Assembly: GCA_009767595.1 (NCBI GenBank)
Contig: VSDK01018756.1
Location: 89,586 to 153,585 of the forward strand
DNA: 64,000 bases
Direction: 5' to 3'
DNA from: Symbiodinium kawagutii
Lineage: Eukaryota; Sar; Dinophyceae; Suessiales; Symbiodiniaceae
Part shown: one piece after another, positions 36,325 through 47,957 of the stretch
Layout: each line of letters begins with the position of its first letter
Numbering within the stretch: the stretch's first letter is position 1
Translations under genes and position numbers: made by a program
Notes under the pieces: generated by a model
Databases searched by the model: none
Seen by the model: the letters and a program-made list of their open reading frames with translations, nothing else
What the model was told of the DNA's origin: nothing

Positions 36325-36714
36325 TCAGGGTTGCCGCGAACATGTCTCAACTGAAAGCGCCAAATTCCAGGCTGCATTTCTGGCAATGGTTCTAATGCCT
36401 GAGGCCTGCAACTTCAATCTCATTCCAACACAGAAAATCATCGTGCAAAGCCATCCGGGTGCACAATGCTTTTGTCCTCCAACCGAGCATTGCGCACGAG
36501 GACCTGCTGGGAAATGCATGTTCAAACCTCCACTCATAGTCTCTGCTTTCACTTCCCGAGCAATTTTGCGGAGCAATGCCGGCACATATGAATGAGAGAG
36601 TGACAGTCTTGAAGTCAGAATATGGATCGCATCGCAGAATGTTGAAATTTCATAAAACCTCAGACTGTTCAGAGATGAAGCTGAGATAAGCTCAGACTGT
36701 ACATCTTCAACCAA
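36325..36714 (-). CDS. Coding-like open frame, unrecognised
   Basis: Open for 129 codons to TGA at 36325. Natural composition begins near 36585: ALLRKIAREVKAETMSGGLN, HFPAGPRAQCSVGG, MIFCVGMRLKLQASGIRTIA, ARNAAWNLALSVE. The upstream half is AT-richer and probably intron. A GC donor could end the exon at TTGCAG|gcctca. The family is not recognised. Confidence 0.35.
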   Translation of the reverse strand: MVEDVQSELISASSLNSLRFYEISTFCDAIHILTSRLSLSHSYVPALLRKIAREVKAETMSGGLNMHFPAGPRAQCSVGGQKHCAPGWLCTMIFCVGMRLKLQASGIRTIARNAAWNLALSVETCSRQP

Positions 36715-37249
36715 GACAAAGAACTGGTCATCGCTGCCTCTTCACTGGACCACTGCGCGCCATGAATCTGGTCATCGCTGCCGCGCAGGTCGCGATTGGT
36801 GTAGAGCTTTCCATTCCGCACCTTGTTGCAGCAGCTGTCCATCCATTAAAAGAACCCTTCTTAGGTGCAACAACATTAACTAATATTAACTAGATTTAAC
36901 TAATATTAACTAGTTAAATATGAACTAATTAAATGCAATCCAACACATTAACAATGGCTTTGTGGGTTATTCACTCATTAAATGCAATTGAGGTTTCTTC
37001 TTATTCATTCAGGAATTAAGGCCAATACGTGTGTGGTTACTACGTGTTGCTGCTAAGTGCTACAATGTGCACCTGTTGACCTCTTGACATGGCACCAGCG
37101 TTCGCTCGATGGTGGGCTTCTGGTAGTTGAAGACTCCATGGACAGACATCACCTGAGCGGGTGAAAAGCCACGACGAATGAGGAGAAAACATGTTTTTGT
37201 GACTGAAATTTCTATATGGGTATTTCATTTCTGAAAATAGTAAGCTAAA

Positions 37250-37325
37250 AAATTGGTTGGTTCACTGCTGTAAATGAACAATATTGGATGATCTGGGGGT
37301 AGACCTATTTTGAGAAACACCCATA
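37250..37325 (+). repeat. Dispersed element copy, plus orientation
   Basis: TTGGTTGGTTCACTG, then AATATTGGATGATCTGGGGG, then a CCTATTTTGAGAAACACCCA end. Same family as 13612 and 18075 but on the other strand. Confidence 0.55.
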
Positions 37326-37534
37326 TTGATATTGATATCTAGTTCCAATTCATGTCAAAATCAAAATATTAGATTTATTTAGATCTACTACTTTGATCCA
37401 TTCAAGAGCTGGTCTGAAAATATCGCATCCAACGACCAGCAGGCCAGGTATAGCAATTAATTGCCTGGATTGAATTGCACACTTTTGTACATACACACTT
37501 GTTAGACCCGATAAAACACCAGACTAGCACTTAC

Positions 37535-37727
37535 CGACAGTGTCGAATAACGAATGGATCTGGGAACTGCTCAGCCAGTCTGAGGGCCGCACGTCTCCAT
37601 TTAAGTTCCTTTTAATGCCAGGACTGCTGGCAGGAAGCATTTCTGGCCACGCCATGGCGAGCAAGCCAATCCGGCAACGTTCAATACAGCTTTCTTTGGG
37701 CCAGAGCTCAAGACATGCAATGAAACT
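37535..37727 (-). CDS. Internal exon with consensus GTAAGT donor, unrecognised
   Basis: A 64-codon exon: acceptor atttgctacag|AGTTTC and donor TGTCG|gtaagtgc, the best donor in the window (phase 0 to 1). Peptide SFIACLELWPKESCIERCRI, then LLAMAWPEMLPASSPG and NLNGDVRPSDWLSSSQIHSL. Four Cys and four Trp. No family is recognised, and neighbouring exons were not found with confidence. Confidence 0.45.
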
Positions 37728-38519
37728 CTGTAGCAAATGAACTCAACTCTGCTGATCAACCAGGCTACAGTAGCTACATCCCTTGTGGAGGCAACTAAGG
37801 ATGAGAATGGCCAAGTCCGGCTGATACAGGAGCTACGTGGTCAGTCCTGTTCAGTCCTTCTGCGGCCAGTATCTCTTGTAAAATGCAACGATTCGTTTGG
37901 GAGTCTGAAAGTGCAAAGGCAATGCGATGCACCTCCTGCAAGGTTCTGGACGGCTGCTAAAGCTTTCCCAAGATTTGAATCCTAAGTGAACAGATTTGTC
38001 TAGACACATTTGTGGCACTCAGAATGAGCTTCTGGGGCTAGGGATGTTGCTGCTACAATTTGTTGAATTTGCTTTGGTGCTTGGAAATCGTCGGCAGTTC
38101 TTGCTGACTGTCTCTTTTGCGTGTTTCTTCAAACAAGAAAATAAGGGAAATATCCAAATATCAAATACCGCAACAGCACCTCAAATCCCACTGCTTAAAG
38201 CACAGCAGAAAGTGCGAGGATTTGTGAGCCGTTCATGCCAACATGCCAAACCCGATGTTGCCACTCCTTCAAGAAGTTGTTTGCGGCTTTCTCACAATGG
38301 CTCTGAACTTCATGAACTGTAGCTTCACGCATCCAGGGTTCCCGAACATCCAAGAACCAAAGTCGCGGGGATAGCTGCCTTGGGCGGGGCATGTGACGCA
38401 AAACATGCCACCTCGCGCAGAACATGCACTTCTTTGAATCTCATTCAATACTAACCGTCAAACCTTTACACACTACGGAGTAAATGCGCACTCTCCTCCG
38501 CTGTCTAATGTGTGTGGGT

Positions 38520-38560
38520 GCGTGGGCGTGTGTGTGTGTGTGTGTGGGTGCGTGTGTGTT
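38520..38560. repeat. (TG)n microsatellite
   Basis: Interrupted TG repeat, GTGTGTGTGTGTGTGGGTGC. Confidence 0.85.
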
Positions 38561-38829
38561 TGTGAGTCACTTGCAACACTTACGTAGTTCGCCATCTCCG
38601 CTCACCTCTGCTTTTCAAGTAGTCCATCCACGGCTTCCTTGGCCTGTGGATTAGCACCAGCCACAGCCAGCTGAATCCAGTGACCATGATAACAAGTCGT
38701 CAGTTTTTCTCGTCCAAATTCCTCTCACTTCAAGGACCTCTATGGACCTGTCACCTCAAGTCATGTCAGCAAGGCCAGGTTCACTCCTTCCCAGATCCGC
38801 TGCAATTGCTTTGGCCTTCCAGTCAGTAG

Positions 38830-39093
38830 TCAGTCAACTAGGAACTGGCCGGTTTGGTGTAGAGATGACTGTGCGAATGACTGTGAGAAGCTGCTTTGCA
38901 GCAGACTGGTGTCATTTCTTGTCGCACTCGGAAAAGTATTGAAGTTCGGCCCACTGCGCTGCCATTCTTGGTGTCCAGCATCGTGCTCTGACCAGTGAAT
39001 TGGAGCACAGTCCTCCAGAAAACTGCAAAGCAGGTGCTGAAACCAGCAGCAGCGTTGCTCTGAAGGCCGGCTGTAGAAGCATGTCTCGCACTT
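38830..39093 (-). CDS. Cys-rich coding-like exon, unrecognised
   Basis: The frame after ttactggcaag|TGCGAG gives KCETCFYSRPSEQRCCWFQH, then LLCSFLEDCAPIHWSEHD and GPNFNTFPSATRNDTS, with C-x2-C and CC pairs plus His that could bind a metal. It is open to TAA at 38830. A second frame of the same strand is also open (DMLLQPAFRATLLLVSAPAL), so frame and function are uncertain. Confidence 0.3.
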   Translation of the reverse strand, partial: KCETCFYSRPSEQRCCWFQHLLCSFLEDCAPIHWSEHDAGHQEWQRSGPNFNTFPSATRNDTSLLQSSFSQSFAQSSLHQTGQFLVD

Positions 39094-40746
39094 GCCAGTA
39101 ACAATTTCTGCTATAAAATGATGCATGAATGAGTGCAATATGATGCAAAAAGTAACGATGTATATCATGTTTAAAGAATGTCAGATGTCGCAAGGTATGG
39201 AAGGATCCTCCAACCAAAATGTGGCGCCTTTGGTGACAATTGAATTTGGTCGCACACCTGCCCTTAGGTCGAGTCCTGTATGTCGTCTGTGCCCTGTGCA
39301 TAAGAAGCCTCAAGTAGCGACAGTGCTATGCTGCGCATCTGACATCTGAAAAAAGTGATAGTCAGTCTGGTCAAAAGGTGCAGGCGCCCGAAGGAGGACC
39401 AAGTCTTGTCAGCCACAGAGACCGCCCCAAAATGTGCATTACATTCCCTATCAGCAGGCTCATGTTCTCGCAGTTTCAACCAAAAAAAAAGTCACCTAGG
39501 GTGCAAATATGTGCAAATGGGTGCATGATGTAAAAGATCTCACCAGTCACACAGTGATCACAACAGACTTCCAAAGTCGACCGGTCTCCGTCTGAGTCCC
39601 CAACCGCCAAGCTTCATCGCTGGCGTTGAATTTCTCCACAACACGGTCGCTGGCCTGAACAACTCAGGGACCTTATCAGACTGCAACCGTCCTGAGACTG
39701 TCGACAAAAAGCATTTTCCAATATTCTACAAAAATGTCCTCACATACGCGGAGTACACATATCTGTATGTGCATGTATTGTACATACACAGAAGCTCTTA
39801 CGTACTTGCACAGCGTGTGCTTTCAGAATGTGCTGGATTTTTTCCTTCCATCAAATATGCAATATGCAAGGTCTATACCAAGGTAACAACGCACTTCAGC
39901 ATATCTTCCTGAACAAAGACAATAATCATGGTGCCTGCCCGTTTATGAATGATTATGATGATCATCATCATCCTAGGTAGGTTGACCATCTCTTCCAAAA
40001 TACAGGGAAACTACTTGTTGGACTAATTGTTATACTGTATACGTACACCGCCTATTTATACACCCATTATACATAGTACAACCACTACCTAGTACCCAGT
40101 TGAATCCCGCAAAACTTTTGGGTTGCATAAATCCCATGAGCAGATGGTGGGATAATTTGCTACCAATCGCTCGCTTGTGTGGCTCTCTGTCAGTGACAGT
40201 AGGGTGGCCTCATCCTCTCCAAGCACCTTCAGCCTTGCTCGGGACAGTATTTGCTGTTCTCGGACGGCATCATGCCAACAGAGTCTGAATCTGGGTGAGT
40301 GGACACAACAAACGAGATGGGCAAGTGTATCATCTCATTTCACGACTGGATGTGTTTTGGATGCTTTGATTGTCCACTGAAACATGGCAAGAAATCAGAA
40401 CAAATCTCCTGCCTAAAGAGAGGCTCCAAGAGGCTGTACTGTTCCTGACAGCCAGCAGCGCCCTTCAGTACTGGATTCTCTTCACAGCCGCAGCAACATG
40501 GCATCGATGGCTGCCATTGCAACAAGCAGTGTCACATTCTGGCTCACAGCATCTCACAGCATGCCTGTAGGAGACTGAAGTCCTTCAACACTTCGCAGGC
40601 ACGTCCTTAGGAAACGTCCCAATCACATCCAATTACCACAGGATCTAAAAACCCAATTATGATACTTTCCAGAATTTCAAGGGTCGTGCGCAAGTAGCTG
40701 GTGCCGAGGGGAGAAACCATCTCCACATTTCTGGGTCAGAAAACAC

Positions 40747-40838
40747 CATGGCAGTGCCTCATTGCGACCCAGCGACCCAGCTTGTTGCAGATCTCTTGAG
40801 CTTCTGAGGCTTCTGGTCGAATCCCACTGGCAGGTGAC
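40747..40838 (-). CDS. Short internal exon, unrecognised
   Basis: A 92-base exon in phase 2 to 1: acceptor aatcccccag|GTCACC, donor CATG|gtgttt. The peptide is SPASGIRPEASEAQEICNKL then GRWVAMRHCH, helical and natural in composition. Nothing else of its gene was found with confidence. Confidence 0.3.
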
Positions 40839-41349
40839 CTGGGGGATTTCAATGGATATGCCACTCACAACTCATTGCACTTCAAGAAATGGATCCACAA
40901 ATCGGTCCGAAAGTGCAAGTCATCTGATTCTATAGTCCGAATTGCATCAAAGCATCCAAACTTGGTTTGTTGCACCACCAGGCTTGGCGTAGCTTGGTAT
41001 CGATATGAGCCAACATGTGTGGCCATATAAATACAAGGGAACCAAGAAAAGCATTTAAAAAATGATGGAGTTGTTGGTTATTGAAAGCGATGATTCAATA
41101 GGAGTTGTTCATCAAAAGTGCTGAAGTCTGCTGGAGGAGTTGTTCATTCAAAGGTTGGGGGTACCACCATAGATATTGAGATAGCCATCAAATCATTCGA
41201 ATCGACCCTCAAAGGCCATGGCTTCAGCACTTGTTGGAGAGCTGTGATGTCCTGTTTGGCAGGTGCCATCAGCGCACAAGGACCGTACGAGGGCTACACA
41301 CTCGGTGCTTGGAGATTGATTCTTGGGTAGGCAATGTACATGAACATCC

Positions 41350-41402
<53 letters not shown>

Positions 41403-41403
41403 C
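41350..41403. repeat. (ATC)n microsatellite
   Basis: About 18 perfect ATC units, lying downstream of the minus-strand gene that ends at 41500. Confidence 0.9.
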
Positions 41404-41499
41404 TGATGTTTCGTCAAGTGGTCGTTTGCTTGCCCAGTGCTTACCATTTCAAACTGAAACAAGTGAACAGTGATGTTGAGGTTGCTGCATCGCCGTTGG

Positions 41500-41986
41500 T
41501 CAAAACATGATATCACTCTCCTGTTGAACACCCGAAACAAACAGAAATGACAAGAGTGGGATTAGAGGATAAGTACGTACATTTTCTGGAATGTTCACCT
41601 ACTTTGTGTGGGATCAGGGAGTCATCCCAAGACCTTTGGAAGCTGTTCACCTCATCCGAACACTTCAGCGCCTCGTAGAGCAAGTCTAAGATTGCATCTT
41701 GGTTCTGCAACAGCCATGGAGCCTGGAGAGCAGTGTTTGCAGCCTTCCCCAGCAACATTTCCACCACCAGAGACCTGTCTTGGTGACTTTAGTTATTCCA
41801 TGTTATTACTTTACTTAAGTTATTAGACTTTCTTTCATTATCTTAGTAGTGGTTAGTTTAGTCATCTTTACCCTACATATTTTCCATGTACAAGCACATG
41901 TGGATGGCCCTGTTCCATGACCCTTCCATGTCGCTCGCCTCGCTATCGGAAGGCTCTTTGAGGTCCATCTCAACATGCTCCCAGGC
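41500..41986 (-). CDS. Three-exon 3' part of an unrecognised helical protein gene
   Basis: Exons 41892-41986, 41603-41774 and 41500-41520, phases 0-2, 2-0, 0-stop. Signals: ccgatgccag|GCC, TGCTT|gtacat, accaagacag|GTCTCTG, AAA|gtaggt and tttcgggtgttcaacag|GAGAGT. The last exon encodes only ESDIMF then TGA. Pieces: AWEHVEMDLKEPSDSEASDM; NRAIHMC joined through a split Leu codon to SLVVEMLLGKAANTALQAPW; LLQNQDAILDLLYEALKCSD; EVNSFQRSWDDSLIPHK. The leucine-rich helices recall HEAT/ARM-type repeats, but no family is identified. The junctions read smoothly and the terminal acceptor is strong, so this is among the better models here. The 5' part is missing. Confidence 0.5.
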
Positions 41987-43119
41987 CTGGCATCGCGGAA
42001 CCGTGCCTTGATGCCATGTTCACCCGCCAAGCCCAACAACAGCCAGGCATCGCTTGGAACTTGGGACTTCTATTGATCAGTGATGATCAAGTTTTGAAGT
42101 ATGGTTGATCTTTGTTCATTGACTACTATGGATCATTATTATGGTGAATTGTAATGACTTTATGATCACTTAATTATGATTTAATTATGACATATTACGA
42201 ATGATTATTGTGAATTGTGACAATCGACTGACATGCCTTGACTCATGAGTTGACATGGGGGTTTCACTGCAGCTCAAGTGGCACTTTAGCTGTGGGTGGG
42301 TCTCCAGACCCAGACCTGTTTATGCAGCTCTTGCTTCCAGCAAAAAGTGCAAGTTTGGCCATGATACATCTAATGTATTCCAATGTAGAGTTTTGGTTGC
42401 TTGTCTGTTTCATCCATGTGCCACCCACCCATCTACTGATATCTAATGATCCAGGACCGACTTCACATCTTGACGTCTTTCGTTGTTCTTTGTTCGTCTG
42501 CGGACTGCTCCAGCGTGACTGACCAAAAATCTGACATGTAATTTAGCCATGCAGCTTTTGTTGTTCCATGATAAGTCATCATTAACCAGCAGTCAAAAAC
42601 TAGTAATGATTCCTGATGATTTACTAAAACCATTCAAACTTGTATTCATCACATGTTTCAACTAGTTCAATGATCATTCTAAAATCAACCAGAAAAATCT
42701 CCCAAAAATCTCCACGGCGGCTGCCTCCACAATGGCCCAAACAGTGGTGTTGACGCTATGCCTTGAGGCGCTTCCATTCAGCCAGAGCTGAAGCTTAGTG
42801 AGGACCCTGCTTTCATGGCCATGAAAGCCATAGACTCGCTTCCCCCAAAGAGACAGCTAAATTATCTGGAAAGGAGGTAACAGACTTACATACTATGTAC
42901 CTAGGCAATGGGTTTGACGCTTGCAAGCATAGAGGATTAGAAGGCCACCTTTCGCAAGATTTCGGGGAGCAGGATCGAGATGCCATAACTTGTGGTGTGT
43001 AGCCTAGGTCTGTTACTTTTGCAACTTTTGCCATCAGCACATCTGCCCAGCAAAGATTGCGCATCAAGTACACGTTTGATCACATTTGCTACATCACATC
43101 TGGTGCTTTCGGATGATTG

Positions 43120-43429
43120 TCATCTGTGATCGATCACCGGGGCACATTTGCTGTTGTAGAAACAAGTCTTAGCGGTCATCAGCTCAGCCAAAAGACGACC
43201 TGGAAAATTTTTGGAGATGATCAAACTCACAGATTGTTTCTCTGTCCAATTGAAGCATCTGCAGTTTGAAAACACCTGGGAGTGCTGTGATTTTCTATGC
43301 TGAGCTGATCTGCCACCAGGGTACTCAGCTGCTGCCGTTGCTGAGGCATCGGTGAGATCTTTGCGGCCCTTTTCGGACATGACTCCACCGCCTGGGCGGC
43401 TCACAACCCATCCGAAATGATCAGCAGAA
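43120..43429 (-). CDS. Two-exon 3' end of an unrecognised gene
   Basis: Exon 43317-43429 (phase 2 to 1; acceptor gacaccag|TTCTGC, donor CCTG|gtggca) gives SADHFGWVVSRPGGGVMSEK, then GRKDLTDASATAAAEYP. It joins through a split Gly codon to 43120-43199 (acceptor aaattttccag|GTCGTC), which gives RLLAELMTAKTCFYNSKCAP, then VIDHR and TGA. An upstream coding-like stretch at 43450-43600 (SSGTITSWFARSLGMDSLQY) probably belongs. No family is recognised. Confidence 0.45.
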
Positions 43430-44040
43430 CTGGTGTCGAGATGCACATGGCTTCGTAAAATCAGGAATTCCCATGTAGGGAATAGGGTACTGTAGGGAAT
43501 CCATGCCCAAAGACCGGGCAAACCAACTGGTGATGGTACCACTGCTTAAGGGGTGAGCATGGAGCATAGTGGAGGGAAAGTCAGCTAGTCTGGTCATGGA
43601 TAGCAAAATATTTGTGCAGTTCAAGAAGTACTGAGAAAGACCTGAAGCTGGGGAGAGCTGGGTCCTGGATGGAGTAGCTAGGTCCTCTTCACCTCTTGGC
43701 ACCCACACTCAAGATGAAATCCAAGCTGGAGACCTGGGGATGCCGTTTTGAAGGCTTCATGGGGAGCTCATTGTCTCTGCTGAAGCTTGAGGCTGAACAT
43801 GCTGAACTACCTTAATCAAATCATGCCGAAATTTGCAACCAGAATTTTAAAATCGTGTGGCACAAGAGAATTCAGCTGCCTTGAGACTCTCAGCATCAGA
43901 GAAACTTCCAAGCACCTCAGAGCAGGAGCTACCAGTGACAAGAATAGACCCCACTGTGGCGGGAAAAATGTCACCACTTTGAAGAAGAGCATATCACAAA
44001 CTGTTTACATCACACACATTCACAAACCATGGGTCACTCT

Positions 44041-44099
44041 NNNNNNNNNNNNNNNNNNNNNNNNNNNNNNNNNNNNNNNNNNNNNNNNNNNNNNNNNNN
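44041..44099. other. Assembly gap (59 N)
   Basis: A run of 59 undetermined bases, flanked on both sides by ACTCT. Confidence 1.
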
Positions 44100-44230
44100 A
44101 CTCTTTCCACTTTCCACTTTGCTACATCAATGGATCAGTTTCCACATCGATCTCTGAGATCTCTGAGCATCAAAACCCGCGCCCAATGTTTTGGACCTCA
44201 GCAACGTCTGGACTCAGATCTTCCGGTCGC

Positions 44231-46149
44231 TCAGCTGGCAGCATATCTGCCCTGGTGATTTCTGAGGCAGGAACCCATTGCGGGGCCAGTCATGATTGCC
44301 AAAACCGGCACTCGATGGGCAAACCTGGATTGTGCAAAGGACTTCAGCCTTGCCTGAAGTGAGTGATGAGAATCACTTTCGCCTTGACATCAGACTCCCC
44401 CAAAATGTACCGATTCCCAGCTACAACAAAGGGGGCCAGGAGGTAACATAAGGTGGCAGGAATGACTATATTGGAGAAGGGGTTGCCTTGTTGATAAGAC
44501 TCAAAGCTGTAGATTTCCAATGCTTCATAAAGACTCTGCGAGAACATGTTTCCTTACGAGACACTGGAACTTAGATCGACAAGTCACCAGGCATCAACCG
44601 TGTCAAGCAGTTCCAGTACCACCTGGCACAAGCTCAACATGGCGTGAACGAAGCAGGCTTCTAAACGGCAAAGCTTCTGCAACTGCTCAGGGTGGCACTG
44701 CATCTGTTGCAAGGTCTTCGGAAAGGACACCAAGCACCTGCAGTTTCAACGATTTCCAACGTTTTAAGTCCGCCCTGTAACACATTCAAGATTCCATATG
44801 TGTTTGCTACAGTGTCCTGGCAAGTGAATTGTATCTGCCACTCGGTACCAGCATATGTGTTTGCTATTCTTTAAAACCATGCATGAGTACAATTGTTGAC
44901 AGCAAGCGCAAAAACAACTTGTAGCTAGCGGCAACCCAGCTGGCGCCTGAAGAAAACCCTGCAGTTGGCATCGGATTCTCGAGACCTCACCAGCTCAACT
45001 ACTGGTATCTGTCAAGATGGGTTGCTACGACCACCACCACCCACTACCACCACCACCACTACTACTAGTAGTAGTACTCCTACTCCTACTCCTACTCCTA
45101 CTCCTGCTCCTACTCCTCTGCTCCTCCTCCTCCTCCTCCTCCTCCTCCTCCTCCTCCTACGATGACTATATACTGTATACTAACTACAACTATGACTGCA
45201 AATGACTGCAACTACGACTTCTGCTGTGCTTGGAAAATTGCAAGCCGTCAGTCCTGCTGCACACTCTGAGCTCCCCAGCGTCCACCCTCACCAGGGACTC
45301 GGAAGATATCTGAGCCTCGAGTTCGCTTCGGTGACCGTTGCTCCAAAATGCTCCATTCGCTCGGGGGTCCGGGCAGTTGTTTCAAGCCACTGCACAGCAA
45401 TGCCCTGAAGGCCGCATGTGAGTCTCTTCATGTCTCCCCACATCAGCATGGCAAGGTCATCACAAGGTCTTCCATGTCTCGTAGCTGTCGATGCTTGTCG
45501 TTGTGAGCACCGGACCCAGAGCTCGTAGCGCTTCTTCCAGGTTCCTTGGGCCTCGGCAGTTCTTTGAGCCGAGTCCACATCGCACAAAGCGATTTGGTAG
45601 CGGTGCTTCCTTCGGCCAAGGGCTGGCCAACAGGGAAAATGACCACTGCACCAAACGCATGGAGCAGATTGGATCGGGACAATCAACTTTCGTGACCCAT
45701 GAAGTGGCCATATTTGGCCATATTTGACCCACCTGAAGTGAGTTTTGGGTCAAAAGCAAGCGCCAGGCTTCTTCCAACATATCCACGTCCGCAGGCTCTT
45801 GCATGAAGAGGACGTAGCAATCCTGTGGAGGTGCTGCATGCAACCAACTGTACTCCAGGTCTAGTCTAAAACGATCCTCTAACGTTTAACATGTGCTGTC
45901 AAAACCAAGTTTTCAATTTCCCCAGGGAACTTTGACTTGTTCTTTCACACCGGAAAGTATCCTGTTTCCTCATCCTGTCATTTCCTCTCAAAATCTATCC
46001 TCAGACTTGAGACGGAAGAAATAAACATCATCTTCAGGAGCGACTCTCCAAGCAATGTCAACAGCTTCAGCAGATCGGTCATTCAGGTACTTGAAGGTCA
46101 ACTCAAACTGATCCAGCTTGTTGCCAACCTGCTTCCAGGACACGCCAAG
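44231..46149 (-). CDS. Six-exon unrecognised gene, about 291 residues recovered
   Basis: Exons 46014-46149, 45733-45833, 45292-45551, 44593-44737, 44425-44535 and 44231-44353. Phases agree throughout and the last ends in TGA. Signals include CAG|gtgggt, CCCTG|gtgagg, aactgcag|GTGC, ttctcgcag|AGT, GTT|gtagct and atcactcacttcag|GCA; one donor is GC (GAT|gcctgg). Pieces: LGVSWKQVGNKLDQFELTFK; FMQEPADVDMLEEAWRLLL; MEHFGATVTEANSRLRYL; FPKTLQQMQCHPEQLQKLCR; ACFVHAMLSLCQVVLELLDT joined to VDSLYEALEIYSF; VPVLAIMTGPAMGSCL. Mostly helical and probably soluble. The start of the third exon is the weakest boundary. The 5' end is open. No family is recognised. Confidence 0.5.
45023..45165. repeat. Composite trinucleotide array in an intron
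   Basis: (CCA)n, then (CTA)n, (CTACTC)n and (CTC)n in succession. It falls in the intron between the third and fourth exons of the surrounding gene model. Confidence 0.85.
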
Positions 46150-46310
46150 CTTCGAGCACAACTCCAAGAGACGTGCAAAGAACAATTCGAAGCAAGCAAC
46201 GGGAAAGTAAGAAAGATGGAAGATGATGGAAGTGGGTTTAGTATGGTTTGGTGATCCGAAAAATTGTATTCAGTGCAACCATCTTGACCTCCAAATGGCA
46301 TCAGATGGCC

Positions 46311-47608
46311 TCATCCAAATATTTCTGCACTTGTAACGCCTTCCAGGTGCAAAGATGCCAGGTCACCAACACGGCTGCCAGGCAAATCACTGGATGCTCC
46401 AAGTCTCCCCAGCGCCTCTGGTAGGAAGGTGGGATCTGCAGCCATTCCACCGATGATCTCATCCTCAGTGTGGCTGCAAAATTGGATCCCCAAAATGACC
46501 GCTCTCCCCAGCACAATCGGCCCACCCATGCCATCTCCATCCATCTACCTGGCCTGCAAGTCTTCCACTTCCTGCTCTGTTGCATTGTAACGACTGGCCA
46601 CCTGTGACAGCTGCAACATGCAAGAGGTGTCACAGCAAATCTGTCCATGAGGGTACTCCCCGGCCCAAATCCGCAACCTCAGCGAACCACTTTTCGGGGG
46701 GACACCCACTCCCTGCAATTCCAAACAGAGCAACGTAGAGCAATGTCACAAGGACACAGCTCAGTTTGAGCACAGAAACACCTCGAAATGACAACATGCA
46801 GCTGCACTGGCTACACCTACGGGTGTACCCAGCCTCTGTGCAAGCGGAGTCCTCCTGTTCGTTCACGAAAAATTGCGCCCCGGGCATCGAATCGTTTTCG
46901 AAGGTGATCGCCTTGGAAGTCGGCTGATAGAAACGACCCCAGCGGGGCGCCCAAGCACCGAACGCGTTGCGTCATCAGGTCCCTTTGGAAGTCATCGGCC
47001 TGGGCAGAAATGTGGGCTCCACTCAGGTGGCCCATCACTCGATTTCCTCTCCTATGTGGATGGTTGATGATGCTTGGCTGTCTTTGATTCTTGAGGTGGA
47101 CGACATAGCAGCAAGTTGCCGATTGCCAGCTAATGTTCTGGTAGAGAAATGATGAGCTTCAGAATGATTGGAGATCATCTTCTGTCCAATTGATTAGAGA
47201 TGTACAAAAAATGAAGATGAAATGCCCAAGCGCAGCACATGAGCAGAACGGATGTTGTGCAGCGCCAGTGTGGCGTACCTCGGTGGATGTCCACAAAGCA
47301 GCATTGAGCCGACAGGTGCTGTTGAGGAATCCAACTTGGTGGATGACTTCTCCCAAGAAAGGGCCGATAGCTATGGCTTTGCTATGTTTCATCCTTATCA
47401 TTCTTCGGAGATTCGAATATGATTGGCATCGCATGGACTTTGGACATTTCGCCATGTTTGACCGTGGAATCTCCCGCTGCATTTTGGGGCTCCGCCATGG
47501 TCCCGGGGCACATGTCTTCCACCGAGGTCTTCAGTGCTTCCAGATCCGGAACTTCAGCACCGATCCGCCTAGGTCCCGGGTTGAACCCAAGGGCTTCCCT
47601 GGAGCATC
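46311..47608 (-). CDS. Five-exon unrecognised gene
   Basis: Secure exons: 46829-46999 (tttctgcccag|GCC to TGG|gtacac), 46549-46712 (gtttggaattgcag|GGA to CCAG|gtagat) and 46311-46473 (ccaattttgcag|CCA to TGA), phases 0-0, 0-2, 2-stop. Upstream, an exon ending 47279 (GAG|gtacgc) gives GPFLGEVIHQVGFLN and NAALWTSTE. One starting 47608 after gtttttccctggtagctccag gives PDLEALKTSVEDMCPG; their junction is uncertain. Other pieces: ADDFQRDLMTQRVRCLGAPL; LRLRIWAGEYPHGQICCDTS; RYNATEQEVEDLQ; HTEDEIIGGMAADPTFLPEA; LHLEGVTSAEIFG. The protein is unrecognised. Its stop is about 160 bases from the first exon of the next gene. A second frame over 46630-46990 with a hydrophobic stretch (LSCVLVTLLYVALFGIAG) was considered and judged weaker. 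Confidence 0.5.
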
Positions 47609-47957
47609 CTGGAGCTACCAGGGAAAAACACCTTCTTTGAAGGGGAAAAAAACCTGCCAAACTACAGGGAACCCACAGCTGAAGCCCCACAGCTGAAGCT
47701 ACACTAAGGCATGTTCCGCCTCCATGGATTCAATACATTGGATTCCAAGATTGGATTCCAAGATATGCCAAGATATTTCATGTTGCAATGCGTTTGAAGC
47801 CATCAGCTGTCTGCGCTTTCAGCTCTCTCTCTCTCTCTCTATCTCTTCCAAGTTTCTCAAGGAATTATCACTGATACCGTCTGATACTGATACCGTCTGA
47901 TACCGTCTGATGCTGTCTGATATGAGTATTCTTTTGAATGCTGACATTTTTAGTGAG

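Noticed and set aside
46630..46990. Membrane-like frame with LSCVLVTLLYVALFGIAG
   Set aside because: It overlaps a set of exons in another frame that are phase-consistent across three strong junctions; two real genes in overlapping frames are less likely.
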